A stretch of 15,954 nt of DNA from an uncultured Actinomycetes bacterium (GTDB lineage Bacteria > Actinomycetota > Thermoleophilia > Solirubrobacterales > 70-9): the NCBI GenBank assembly GCA_946479725.1, contig CAMLHB010000039.1, positions 1 to 15,954 on the forward strand, given 5' to 3'. This document shows positions 7,059 to 12,624 of this stretch, one piece after another (position 1 is the stretch's first letter; the number at the start of each line of letters is the position of its first letter). Both the position numbers and the translations under genes were made by a program. The notes beneath the pieces were generated by a model, which had not been told where the DNA came from, ran no database searches, and saw only the letters and a program-made list of their open reading frames with translations.

Positions 7059-7711
7059 TGGCGAATCAGGTCATCTATGGGCGGCAGCCGGTTACCGAGG
7101 CGGAGCGGGGGCGGCGGCGGGTTCATCGGGTCTGGCGGGCGCCGGAGACTTCGGCGGGGGAGTTGGAGCGGTTGTGCGGGTCGCCGGACCACCAGGGGGT
7201 GGTGGCGGAGGTCGATCCCTATCCCTATGGCGATCCCAGTGGGTTGCTGCGGAAGGAGGGGGCGCTGCTGGTGGTGCTTGACCAGGTGCAGGACCCGCGC
7301 AACCTGGGCGCCGTCTGCCGCTCGGCGGAGTTCGCCGGGGCGGCTGGCGTGGTGGTTCCGGAGCGGCGGTCGGCGGCTGTCACCGCCGTCGCCTGCAAGG
7401 CCTCGGCGGGGGCGGTCGAGCACGTCGAGGTGGCGCACGTCCGCAACCTTGCCGACTGGCTGGCGGAAGCGAAGGAGGCCGGCTTCTGGATCTGGGGCGC
7501 CGATGCGGATGCGGAGCAGGCTCCCTGGTCGGTCGATCTGACCGGCTCGACGATCCTAGTCCTCGGCGGGGAGGGGAAGGGGCTGCGGCCACGGGTCGCC
7601 GACTCCTGCGACGGCCTGATCGCCCTGCCGCGACTGGGGAAGGTCGGGTCGTTGAACGTCTCGGCCGCCGCCACGGCGCTTCTCTTCGAGGCCCTGCGAC
7701 AGCGCGCCTGA
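7058..7711 (+). CDS. rlmB: SpoU/TrmH-family rRNA 2'-O-methyltransferase (RlmB type)
   Basis: The 217-residue protein carries the three SpoU/TrmH knot motifs: LDQVQDPRNLGAVCRSAEFAG (motif 1), ILVLGGEGKGLRP (motif 2, SAM-binding knot) and IALPRLGKVGSLNVSAAATALLFEALRQR (motif 3). The N-terminus IYGRQPVTEAERGRRRVHRVW fits the substrate-binding domain of RlmB, which methylates G2251 of 23S rRNA, though that domain is short here. The ATG shares its A with the cysS TGA stop (TGATG), which suggests translational coupling. The cysS-rlmB-sigH order matches Bacillus. The exact target RNA is inferred from the family and context. Confidence 0.9.
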   Translation: MANQVIYGRQPVTEAERGRRRVHRVWRAPETSAGELERLCGSPDHQGVVAEVDPYPYGDPSGLLRKEGALLVVLDQVQDPRNLGAVCRSAEFAGAAGVVVPERRSAAVTAVACKASAGAVEHVEVAHVRNLADWLAEAKEAGFWIWGADADAEQAPWSVDLTGSTILVLGGEGKGLRPRVADSCDGLIALPRLGKVGSLNVSAAATALLFEALRQRA

Positions 7712-7714
7712 ATC

Positions 7715-7738
7715 CTGCAAATGCAACGGCGTTTGCAG
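7715..7738 (+). terminator. Hairpin after rlmB
   Basis: CTGCAAATGC and GCGTTTGCAG pair around an AACG loop (10 bp including one T-G wobble), 3 nt after the rlmB stop. No T-run follows, so it is a possible terminator or mRNA end stabiliser before the sigH promoter. Confidence 0.4.
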
Positions 7739-7755
7739 AAAGTCGCAATTTGGGG

Positions 7756-7783
7756 TTGACAGAACACTGCGGGTCGGTAAAGC
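7756..7783 (+). promoter_or_regulatory. Promoter of sigH
   Basis: TTGACA (7756-7761) matches the -35 consensus and TAAAGC (7778-7783) lies 16 bp further on as a possible -10. The transcript would start near 7790, giving a leader of about 100 nt. Confidence 0.5.
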
Positions 7784-7795
7784 TACCGCCGCAAT

Positions 7796-7888
7796 AAGGG
7801 TGAACCTCAGGTTGAGGTGATCCTGGTGAATAGGGCGCCTCTGGGGAGGTAAGCGGCGCCACGACCCTTCAGTCAAGGAGAAGGATCT
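7796..7888 (+). promoter_or_regulatory. Structured 5' leader of sigH, possible RNA switch of unknown class
   Basis: An outer stem AAGGGT (7796-7801) with ACCCTT (7864-7869) can enclose two hairpins: ACCTCA/TGAGGT with a 3-nt loop (7804-7818), and GGCGCC/GGCGCC (7834-7839 with 7855-7860). A competing pair, GATCCT (7819-7824) with AGGATC (7882-7887), would cover the bases between the AAGGAG ribosome site (7875-7880) and the GTG start. I could not match it to a known riboswitch class. Confidence 0.4.
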
Positions 7889-8593
7889 GTGGCTCTATCG
7901 ACGCCTACGCAGGAAATGCCGCTGTCGGTTGCTCAGGGCATCCGCCGCTCGCCCAACACTAACCCTCAAGCTGAGCTTGATGATCACTACCTCGTCGCCC
8001 TCGCCAAGGACGGCCGGCCGGATGCCTACGACGCGATCATCCGCCGCTACCGCGGCTTCGTCCGCCTCAAGGCTTCGTCCTACTTCCTCCTCGGTGGAGA
8101 GTCGGATGACCTGATCCAGGAGGGCCTGCTCGGCCTCTACAAGGCGATTCGCGACTACCGCACCGACCGCGAGTCGAGCTTCCGCAACTTCGCCGAGCTC
8201 TGCATCACCCGCCAGATCATCACCGCGGTGAAGACGGCGACGCGCAACAAGCACACGCCGCTCAACCAGTACGTCTCCTTCAGCCAGACCCCGGCCGCGG
8301 CGGGCGACTCGGAAACGACCCTGGACGAGATCCTCCCGGGGCCGAGCGTGCACGACCCGGTCAACCAGGTGATCGCGACCGAAGAGCTGGCGAGCCTCGT
8401 CTCCTGCCTCTCCGGCGTCTCGGGGGTGCTCTCCGATCTCGAGAGCCGCGTCCTCTCGCTCTACCTCGACGGCCACTCCTACGAGCTGATCGCCGAGCGT
8501 CTCGAGTGCGACACGAAGACCGTGGACAACGCCCTACAGCGGGTGAAGCGCAAGGTCGGTGCCCACCTGCAGTCCCGCGAGGTGGCGGTCTAA
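7889..8593 (+). CDS. sigH: RNA polymerase sigma factor SigH (Bacillus sigma-30 type)
   Basis: The 234-residue protein resembles Bacillus SigH along its whole length. Region 2 is YDAIIRRYRGFVRLKASSYFLLGGESDDLIQEGLLGLYKAIRDYR, followed by FRNFAELCITRQIITAVKTATRNKHTPLNQYVS, a block typical of the Spo0H group. Region 4 is LSDLESRVLSLYLDGHSYELIAERLECDTKTVDNALQRVKRKV with a helix-turn-helix. The start is GTG 7889 with AAGGAG 8 nt upstream. In Firmicutes this factor governs the transition to stationary phase; the target genes here are unknown. It has its own TTGACA promoter and a structured leader. The TAA stop overlaps the stop of the convergent GNAT gene (8590-8593). Confidence 0.93.
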   Translation: MALSTPTQEMPLSVAQGIRRSPNTNPQAELDDHYLVALAKDGRPDAYDAIIRRYRGFVRLKASSYFLLGGESDDLIQEGLLGLYKAIRDYRTDRESSFRNFAELCITRQIITAVKTATRNKHTPLNQYVSFSQTPAAAGDSETTLDEILPGPSVHDPVNQVIATEELASLVSCLSGVSGVLSDLESRVLSLYLDGHSYELIAERLECDTKTVDNALQRVKRKVGAHLQSREVAV

Positions 8594-9582
8594 GCCTGAG
8601 GTAAATCGGCGATTACGTATTCCAATAACTCGCGACCGTGGTCCGAGGCGACGGCAACGTCGTCGGCCTTGACTCGGACCCGGTGCAGCGACTGCATGCG
8701 GAGGACGTCGCCGTCGGTGCGGTTGTTGGGGAAGACGCCGGCGTAGGAGACGCCGAGCCGCTCGAGATGGTCGGCGACCAGGGCGGTCGCCGGCTGCTCC
8801 AGCGGCAGGTCGAGGTAGACGGCGTCGAGGCAGCGTCGGTGGAAGAGATGGTGTCGCTCGGCGGCGACGACCTGCTCGAGGTCGGCGCCGGGGACGTGGA
8901 CGGTCAGCAGGGCGAGGTTGTGGTCTTCGTCGACCTCGACGTGCAGCTCCGTTCGCTCTGAGAGCCCGCACCCGGGGGGCGGATCGGCGACGGTCCCCCG
9001 CAGCTCGCAGAGGGAGACCGTCTGCTCGACGATCGCCCGGTGCCGCCCCGGCGCGTAGACGCTGCGCTCGTGGCCGTCGTTGAGCTTCGTGTAGAAGAGC
9101 GCCGCGGACTGGCGCCCGCTGCGCCCGCCGGCCGCGTCGTTGGCGACCGAGGCGGGGATCCAGCCGAGCAGGAAGCCGGTCTCGTGGGCGCCGAGGTCGA
9201 TGTTCGCCTTCTGGCTGTAGGGGTGGGCGGCGGTCGCCTCGCTGTACATCCCGGCCAGCCCCTGCCGCCGGGCCCAGTCCATCAGATGGCGCTTGGTGCG
9301 GGTGAAGAGGTGCTGGCCGCGAGCCGCCGGCAGGGTCACCGCCTGGCCGGAGTGGGCGACCGCGTCGCCGGCCGCCGCCAGGCTCATGCCGATATGGCAA
9401 AGCAGCTCGCCTGCGGGGGTTTCGGCGACGCAGGCGACGTAGGTGCCGGCGCCGATCCGGCTGCTCACCTCGTCCGGGTCGTACACCCACCGGACGTCAT
9501 AGGTTTGACCATAGGCGGCTTCGATCGCGCCCGTCAGCACGGTACCCTCGTCTGGCCCCAAGAACCTGAACGTCACGTCCAT
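8590..9582 (-). CDS. GNAT-like acetyltransferase domain protein
   Basis: The product is about 330 residues. Its first 170 residues look like a GNAT acyltransferase fold: FRFLGPDEG, TYVACVAETPAGELLCHIGMSL (beta strands 2-4), a CoA-loop-like AVTLPAARGQHLFTRTKRHLMDWARRQGLAGMYSEATAAHPYSQKANIDLGAHETGFLLGW. The C-terminal half (about 170-330) is a second alpha/beta domain with a similar ending (VADHLERLGVSYAGVFPN), perhaps a degenerate second GNAT domain. ATG 9582 is preferred over ATG 9594 because it fits the N-terminus and a TAATGA box lies 8 nt upstream; both are in frame. The substrate is unknown. It converges on sigH and its promoter region abuts the split tRNA gene. Confidence 0.75.
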   Translation of the reverse strand: MDVTFRFLGPDEGTVLTGAIEAAYGQTYDVRWVYDPDEVSSRIGAGTYVACVAETPAGELLCHIGMSLAAAGDAVAHSGQAVTLPAARGQHLFTRTKRHLMDWARRQGLAGMYSEATAAHPYSQKANIDLGAHETGFLLGWIPASVANDAAGGRSGRQSAALFYTKLNDGHERSVYAPGRHRAIVEQTVSLCELRGTVADPPPGCGLSERTELHVEVDEDHNLALLTVHVPGADLEQVVAAERHHLFHRRCLDAVYLDLPLEQPATALVADHLERLGVSYAGVFPNNRTDGDVLRMQSLHRVRVKADDVAVASDHGRELLEYVIADLPQA

Positions 9583-9604
9583 TCGGGACATCATTAGCCA
9601 CCAC

Positions 9605-9646
9605 GCCCGCCTAGCTCAACCTGGGAGAGCACCTCATTTGTAATGA
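9605..9646 (+). pseudogene. 5' half of interrupted tRNA-Thr(TGT)
   Basis: This segment has acceptor strand GCCCGCC (9605-9611), a D-arm GCTC...GAGC, the anticodon stem CCTCA and loop TTTGTAA with anticodon TGT at 9639-9641. After 9646 the sequence no longer fits: there is no matching 3' acceptor strand. A T-arm-like hairpin GCGGG...CCCGC (9654-9670) with a poor loop follows and may be a decayed tRNA end carried by the element. The missing half is at 15529-15571. Confidence 0.9.
9636..9646 (+). repeat. attL core
   Basis: ATTTGTAATGA covers the anticodon loop and the start of the 3' anticodon stem. It is identical to 15529-15539; the flanking bases differ on both sides (C versus G before, T versus G after), so identity is exactly 11 bp. 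Confidence 0.88.
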
Positions 9647-9689
9647 TCGGGTCGCGGGTCGGATGCCCGCAAACTACCCTCGCAGGATG

Positions 9690-9708
9690 CCCCGCTACGG
9701 CGGGGTTT
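9690..9708 (+). terminator. Possible rho-independent terminator inside the left end
   Basis: CCCCGC (9690-9695) and GCGGGG (9700-9705) pair around a TACG loop and are followed by TTTCT. This would stop transcripts entering the element from the broken tRNA gene. Confidence 0.55.
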
Positions 9709-9752
9709 CTGCGTTCTGGGGCAGGGGAGGGAGTCGAGCTGGCCGCCGTCGA

Positions 9753-9772
9753 TGGCAGCAGTTTGGCAGCAG
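9753..9772 (+). repeat. Left paired TGGCAGCAG repeats (putative integrase arm sites)
   Basis: TGGCAGCAG occurs at 9753-9761 and 9764-9772, an 11-bp period. The pair begins 106 bp after the attL core. The same pair with the same period ends 106 bp before the attR core. Confidence 0.6.
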
Positions 9773-9911
9773 ACCCCCCCTATTGGTTCCACCCCCGCCC
9801 CCTTCCGTAGAGCGCGCATACCTTGTACCGCCGTCTATACCGATGGGGAATTGACTACCTCCGTTGGACGGCTCGACTACCCTTCGCGGCTGCGGTGCTT
9901 TGCCACCCCGC

Positions 9912-9985
9912 GCCCCCGTAGCTCAACCTGGGAGAGCACTCGATTTGTAATCGAGAGGTTGCCGGTTCAACTCCGGCCGGGGGCT
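9912..9985 (+). tRNA. tRNA-Thr(TGT), complete, carried by the element
   Basis: The sequence folds into a full cloverleaf: acceptor GCCCCCG/CGGGGGC, D-arm GCTC/GAGC, anticodon stem CTCGA/TCGAG with loop TTTGTAA (anticodon TGT at 9946-9948), variable AGGTT, and T-arm GCCGG-TTCAACT-CCGGC. The discriminator is T 9985; CCA is not encoded. It shares the D-arm and variable region with the interrupted host tRNA but differs in the acceptor and anticodon stems, so it is a related tRNA and not a copy of the host gene. It presumably reads ACA codons in place of the split gene. Confidence 0.95.
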
Positions 9986-10098
9986 CTAGCTGGAGGAAGG
10001 GCGACCCCCGACCACAGCGGGGAGCCGTAGCAACGGGAGCCGCCGTCGATCACCCTACCGGGAGGGATGCGGTCCTAGCGGACGCCACAGGCGACCAG
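9986..10098. other. Gap with no recognised feature
   Basis: This gap between the tRNA and the end of the small minus-strand gene is GC-rich, with short repeats such as GGGAGCCG and CGGGAGGGATG. I see no ORF of note and no clear terminator. Confidence 0.4.
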
Positions 10099-10392
10099 TC
10101 AACACCTACGACGCCCGCTAGGAACGCTGTCCGAATAGCCCGACTGGAGGCGGCGAATGGCAACGGCGGCCGGGGTGTCTTCCTCCACACGATCGCTCAG
10201 GTAACCCGAGCGCCGAGACAGTTCCCGAATCTGCTTGTAGAGGCTCGTGATCTCCTCGTTGCCGCCCGCCAGGGCGAACACGATCGCCTCCTGGGGATCA
10301 CCCTCGCTCTCCTCAGCCACGTCCGTGAGCAGCGTGTTCAGCTCCTCCCACATGCGCCGTTCGTAAGCCTCCGTGACGCCCCTCACCGTCAC
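10099..10392 (-). CDS. Small acidic protein coupled to the sigma region-4 gene, function unknown
   Basis: The 97-residue product starts MTVRGVTEAYERRMWEELNT and is mostly helical in character: an acidic N-terminal half (DVAEESEGDPQEAIVFALAGG), a middle SLYKQIRELSRRSGYLSD and a basic tail. It has no membrane segment or Cys pair. It starts at GTG 10392, and its GTGA start overlaps the stop of the upstream gene by 4 nt, so the two are translated together. It might be a partner or antagonist of the region-4 protein. I looked for a sigma region 2 and did not find one. Confidence 0.65.
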   Translation of the reverse strand: MTVRGVTEAYERRMWEELNTLLTDVAEESEGDPQEAIVFALAGGNEEITSLYKQIRELSRRSGYLSDRVEEDTPAAVAIRRLQSGYSDSVPSGRRRC

Positions 10393-10691
10393 CGTCGCCT
10401 CAATCGTTTCCAGATGTAGCCGCGAGCCTCCCAGCGGCTGTAGCGCGGCCGTCGAAGCTGGTGCCGTTGCTCTTCGCGGAGCTTGCGAATCAGTGTCAGC
10501 CCCTCGTTCTCCAACTGCCGGATTCGCTCTCGCCCTACCCCGAGTTCTTCGCCAACCTCCTGCTGAGTGGCCGGCTCGCCCATCATCCCCGAGCGCATTC
10601 TCAAGATGTGCGCGGTGCGATCTTCCAAGTCGTCCAGCTCAGACTCGCCGAAGGTGTCGAGCGTCACTGTCGGCAGTTCTGGAGATTGCAT
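10389..10691 (-). CDS. Lone sigma-70 region-4 protein
   Basis: The 100-residue protein consists essentially of one sigma region 4. Region 4.1 is LDDLEDRTAHILRMRSGMMG (about 19-38) and region 4.2 is EPATQQEVGEELGVGRERIRQLENEGLTLIRKL (about 39-71), followed by a basic tail rich in Arg. The recognition-helix motif RERIRQLE is that of housekeeping sigma factors, which contact TTGAC in -35 elements. Regions 2 and 3 are absent, so alone it cannot melt promoters. It may bind -35-like sites as a repressor or activator, or complete a split sigma factor. Its ATG at 10691 is 4 nt from a GTGGTCAA variant of the element motif, and a stronger motif with a promoter lies at 10785-10820. Confidence 0.82.
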   Translation of the reverse strand: MQSPELPTVTLDTFGESELDDLEDRTAHILRMRSGMMGEPATQQEVGEELGVGRERIRQLENEGLTLIRKLREEQRHQLRRPRYSRWEARGYIWKRLRRR

Positions 10692-10695
10692 CTAG

Positions 10696-10703
10696 GTGGT
10701 CAA
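10696..10703 (-). promoter_or_regulatory. TTGACCAC variant of the element motif at the region-4 gene start
   Basis: On the minus strand the site reads TTGACCACCTAG directly before the ATG of the region-4 gene. It differs from the consensus by one base. It could act as an autoregulatory operator. Confidence 0.5.
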
Positions 10704-10714
10704 TCTGAACGGGA

Positions 10715-10749
10715 GGGACGGTCCCTATCGGCCAAGAAAGGACCGCCCC
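10715..10749 (-). other. Hairpin in the leader of the region-4 gene
   Basis: GGGACGGTCC (10715-10724) pairs with 10740-10749 at 9 of 10 positions around a 15-nt loop. It lies in the predicted leader of the minus-strand operon and could be an attenuator. No T-run is present on the minus strand at its end. Confidence 0.4.
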
Positions 10750-10784
10750 TCCGGGGAGCCGACTCCGGGCATATGCGGAATCGG

Positions 10785-10820
10785 ATTTGACTACTCTAGG
10801 TGCGCGATTGCTAAAAGTGG
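10785..10820 (-). promoter_or_regulatory. Promoter/operator repeat, copy A (faces the region-4 operon)
   Basis: This 36-bp segment matches the complement of 11823-11858 at 33 of 36 positions. On the minus strand it reads TAGAGT (10798-10793), a -10-like box, followed by AGTCAA. It contains the motif TTGACTAC (10787-10794). Transcription would run toward the region-4 gene with a leader of about 95 nt. Confidence 0.6.
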
Positions 10821-10824
10821 ATCG

Positions 10825-11463
10825 CTAGAAACGCATCTTTCGAGGCGGCGACTGGAAGCCCAGCATCGCGAAGGTGTAGGGAATCGAGTCGGCGTCGTCA
10901 CTGTCGGGATCGGCAACGCGAAGTTCGGCTTCCTCCCGCGCTGCTTCCGCCTTCCAGTAAGCCTCCGCAAGGATGCCGTTGATCTCCTCCCAGCCCTGCT
11001 GATCGACGTTGGCCGCCCGCCAGGTCATATGCCGGTCAGGGCGTTTGTCGAAGGTGCCGGACTGGATCGCGCCGTCCGTCCTCGCAATGAGCCCCTGAAA
11101 CGAGGACCGGCTGAGCGCCTGCCGCTTTTTGAAGGGCATCCGATCAAACTCCTCGTCTGAGAAGAACACGCGATGAACGCCCCGGTAGACGTGTTCGGTC
11201 GCGCCGCGCCGGGGAACCCTCTCCACCAGCTCGATGCAGCCCGCTTTCTCCAGCTCGCGGAAGTGGTAGGCGATGTAGCTGAGGCCGTTGGATCGCTTCT
11301 TGAAGACGATCGGGGAGAACCCGTCATCTAGGAAGCGGACGGGGCTCATGACTTCCTCGTTCAGTACGTCGAGGATGCGAGTCCTCATCGGGTGGGCGAG
11401 GGGGTCGCAGATCGTCGGCGGCGCGTCAGCTCCGTGCTCTTGTTTGTGCCCTGCTCTGGCCAT
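10825..11463 (-). CDS. Winged-helix regulator with C-terminal extension (wHTH-A)
   Basis: The 212-residue protein has an ArsR-like winged helix in residues 15-95: CDPLAHPMRTRILDVLNEE, then LSYIAYHFRELEKAGCIELVERVPRRGATEHVYR, where helix 3 (SYIAYHFRELEKAG) is the DNA-reading helix and the PRRGATEHVYR stretch the wing. The remaining 115 residues (RVFFSDEEFDRMPFKKRQAL ... AMLGFQSPPRKMRF) form a helical domain of unknown role that could sense a ligand or peptide. The ATG at 11463 has AAGGAAGG 9 nt upstream. It lies between the two inverted promoter repeats and is divergent from peptide gene 1. It is related in its N-terminus to the 99-residue regulator at 11857. Similar regulators are, to my knowledge, common in Solirubrobacterales. 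Confidence 0.82.
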   Translation of the reverse strand: MARAGHKQEHGADAPPTICDPLAHPMRTRILDVLNEEVMSPVRFLDDGFSPIVFKKRSNGLSYIAYHFRELEKAGCIELVERVPRRGATEHVYRGVHRVFFSDEEFDRMPFKKRQALSRSSFQGLIARTDGAIQSGTFDKRPDRHMTWRAANVDQQGWEEINGILAEAYWKAEAAREEAELRVADPDSDDADSIPYTFAMLGFQSPPRKMRF

Positions 11464-11642
11464 TGCTCAATTCCTTCCTTTGCGGTAGACGGCGGCCGAT
11501 CAAAGAAGCCTAATTGACTACCTGGCTGACACAGATCGAGAGTTTGCGGCCGTGAACTCCCTTTAATGCGGTGGCGCTTTTTGCTTAGACCGGCTTAATT
11601 GGTCCCTCCTGTTCCCGAGCAGAGGAAAGGGGGGGATTAGCG
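11464..11642. promoter_or_regulatory. Divergent control region between wHTH-A and peptide gene 1
   Basis: The region holds the motif TTGACTAC (11514-11521); on the minus strand it is followed at once by TAGGCT, a possible -10 of wHTH-A. On the plus side, TTGCTT and TTAATT near 11580-11600 are weak promoter-like elements, and AGAGGAAAGG followed by GGGGG (11621-11635) is a strong ribosome site for peptide 1. Confidence 0.4.
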
Positions 11643-11702
11643 ATGCAGATCGCAAGCACCAGCACGGTCATTCCGTGCCACCTGATCCACAAGAGCAACT
11701 AG
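11643..11702 (+). CDS. 19-residue peptide 1 (IHKSN ending)
   Basis: The ORF encodes MQIASTSTVIPCHLIHKSN. It has a strong purine-rich ribosome site (the AGGAAAGG/GGGGG stretch, about 7 nt before the ATG). It matches peptide 2 (12174-12233) in length, in the residues M1, A4, P11, I15, H16, K17 and N19, and in conservative changes at 3 and 10. The DNA at the end, ACAAG-n-GCAACTAGCC, is almost identical in both. There is no classic signal peptide. The C-terminal IHKxN might be the active part, as in the Phr or AimP signal peptides, but a leader-peptide role is also possible. A long hairpin follows. Confidence 0.55.
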   Translation: MQIASTSTVIPCHLIHKSN

Positions 11703-11723
11703 CCCTGAGGGGTAGTTGACGAC

Positions 11724-11783
11724 CCGGTTCCCCGGCCGGTTGAAGCGGGGACACGTTCAGCCTCGCCGAGGTCGGGGGACCGG
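11724..11783 (+). other. Long RNA hairpin after peptide gene 1
   Basis: An uninterrupted 14-bp stem (11724-11737 with 11770-11783, including two G-U pairs in RNA) encloses a second 7-bp stem (GGTTGAA with TTCAGCC). No T-run follows. It could be a terminator, an attenuator read out by translation of peptide 1, or a small structured RNA. Confidence 0.5.
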
Positions 11784-11822
11784 CGGATACTCCGATTGAC
11801 TACCTAGCGTTAACCGCAAGAG

Positions 11823-11858
11823 CCGCTTTTGGCAATCGCGCATCTAGAGTAGTCAAAT
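11823..11858 (+). promoter_or_regulatory. Promoter/operator repeat, copy B (faces wHTH-B)
   Basis: This is the inverted counterpart of 10785-10820. TAGAGT (11845-11850) lies 6 nt before ATG 11857, so transcription should begin at the A of the start codon. The motif GTAGTCAA (11849-11856) lies between the -10 box and the start codon, ideally placed for repression. Confidence 0.65.
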
Positions 11859-12156
11859 GTCTGTCCGCGATTCCGTGGCCCACGCCATCAATCATCCGAT
11901 TCGCAAGCGACTGATCGGCGCTCTCTGGCACAGCTCAGAGCCCCTGTCGGCAGAGCGCTTCCACGATGAATACCTGGAGGCCGACAAGGTGCCGTTGGGG
12001 ATGGTCAGCTATCACGTCAAGGTGCTGGAGAGGGACGGCATCGTGAAGCTGGACCGGGAGGAACCGAGCGAGGGCGGATCGACTGAGCGGTTCTTCGTTC
12101 TCGACGGTCCCAACAGCGCCGAGGCCATCCGACGCTTGCAGCTCACAACCGCCTGA
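11857..12156 (+). CDS. Small winged-helix regulator (wHTH-B)
   Basis: The 99-residue protein is an ArsR-like winged helix without further domains: VAHAINHPIRKRLIGALWHS (helices 1-2), LGMVSYHVKVLERDGIVKLDRE (recognition helix and start of wing) and GGSTERFFVLDG (wing). The pattern HP-x-R-x-R-h and SYH-x-x-x-LE is shared with wHTH-A, so the two are paralogous in their DNA-binding part. The likely leaderless ATG at 11857 follows promoter repeat B. The stop is 17 nt before peptide gene 2, and both are on the same strand, so they probably form a regulator-peptide operon. The target site is unknown; the GTAGTCAA motif at its own start is a candidate. Confidence 0.82.
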   Translation: MSVRDSVAHAINHPIRKRLIGALWHSSEPLSAERFHDEYLEADKVPLGMVSYHVKVLERDGIVKLDREEPSEGGSTERFFVLDGPNSAEAIRRLQLTTA

Positions 12157-12173
12157 GGGGAGGGGGAGTCACC

Positions 12174-12233
12174 ATGAAGGTTGCTGCCATCCAGTCAGCG
12201 CTGCCGACCAGCGCCATACACAAGGGCAACTAG
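12174..12233 (+). CDS. 19-residue peptide 2 (IHKGN ending)
   Basis: The ORF encodes MKVAAIQSALPTSAIHKGN and starts 17 nt after wHTH-B with a strong ribosome site (GAGGGGAGGGGGAG). It is a paralogue of peptide 1 with the same length, proline 11 and final IHKxN. Its TAG stop overlaps the stop of the convergent XRE gene at CTAG 12230-12233. Its small size would make most annotation programs miss it. A role as signal for wHTH-B or wHTH-A is inference from position only. Confidence 0.55.
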   Translation: MKVAAIQSALPTSAIHKGN

Positions 12234-12556
12234 CCGTTGCCGGAGCTGAGACCGTTGACCAGCTCGCCCGGTTCGACTCCGAGGCCGTGGGCGAGTCGAA
12301 GGATGGTCGTCAGCCGGGGCTCCCTGCCGCCTCGCTCAATCCGGCCGATTGCGGTCGGATGCACATCCGCCTCCCTCGCCAGTCCGTCTTGCGAGATTCC
12401 CTCCCTGGCGCGTAGCTCTCGCATTCTCTGTCCGAACGCCGCGCTCGCATTGTCGGGATCGTCGTAGAGGGGAGTGGCCATCCGGGGAGCGTTGCGGCTC
12501 CCGGCCGATCGGACCAGAGCGCATTGGTCGGGAGCGAGTTGGTCTAGTAGGCTCAC
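12230..12556 (-). CDS. XRE-family helix-turn-helix regulator
   Basis: The 108-residue product carries a Cro/CI-type HTH in residues 40-100: FGQRMRELRAREGISQDGLAREADVHPTAIGRIERGGREPRLTTILRLAHGLGVEPGELV. The first 26 residues from GTG 12556 (MSLLDQLAPDQ...) are unlike the family, and the internal ATG at 12478 (MATPLYDDPDNASAAF) is an alternative start. It faces wHTH-B and peptide 2 tail to tail, sharing the CTAG at its stop. In such elements XRE proteins often act as repressors of excision or lytic-type genes; here it is divergent from the secreted-protein gene and could control it. Confidence 0.85.
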   Translation of the reverse strand: MSLLDQLAPDQCALVRSAGSRNAPRMATPLYDDPDNASAAFGQRMRELRAREGISQDGLAREADVHPTAIGRIERGGREPRLTTILRLAHGLGVEPGELVNGLSSGNG

Positions 12557-12616
12557 CTCCGCCTAACCGGAATCTCGCCCCCCGGTTTGGCCAACGGCAA
12601 GGGGGTGAGCAGGGAG

Positions 12617-12624
12617 GTAGTCAA
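12617..12624 (+). promoter_or_regulatory. Element motif GTAGTCAA on the start of the secreted-protein gene
   Basis: The last A of the motif is the first base of ATG 12624. The GGGAGGT just before it also serves as the ribosome site, so a bound protein or a changed mRNA start would directly affect this gene. Confidence 0.6.

Noticed and set aside
7796..7888. c-di-AMP (ydaO) or other known riboswitch for the sigH leader
   Set aside because: Some GGTGAA-like bits recall it, but the conserved blocks and the overall layout do not fit.
9040..9597. Plus-strand open frame opposite the GNAT-like gene
   Set aside because: Its composition is Gly/Val/Arg-rich shadow sequence; the minus-strand GNAT features are much more convincing.
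9636..9670. A functional hybrid tRNA at attL
   Set aside because: A T-arm-like hairpin follows, but the 3' anticodon stem is broken at two pairs and no 3' acceptor strand matches GCCCGCC.
10099..10392. The 97-residue protein as sigma region 2, completing a split sigma factor
   Set aside because: No region 2.3/2.4-like aromatic helix is visible; the partner idea is kept, the domain claim is not.
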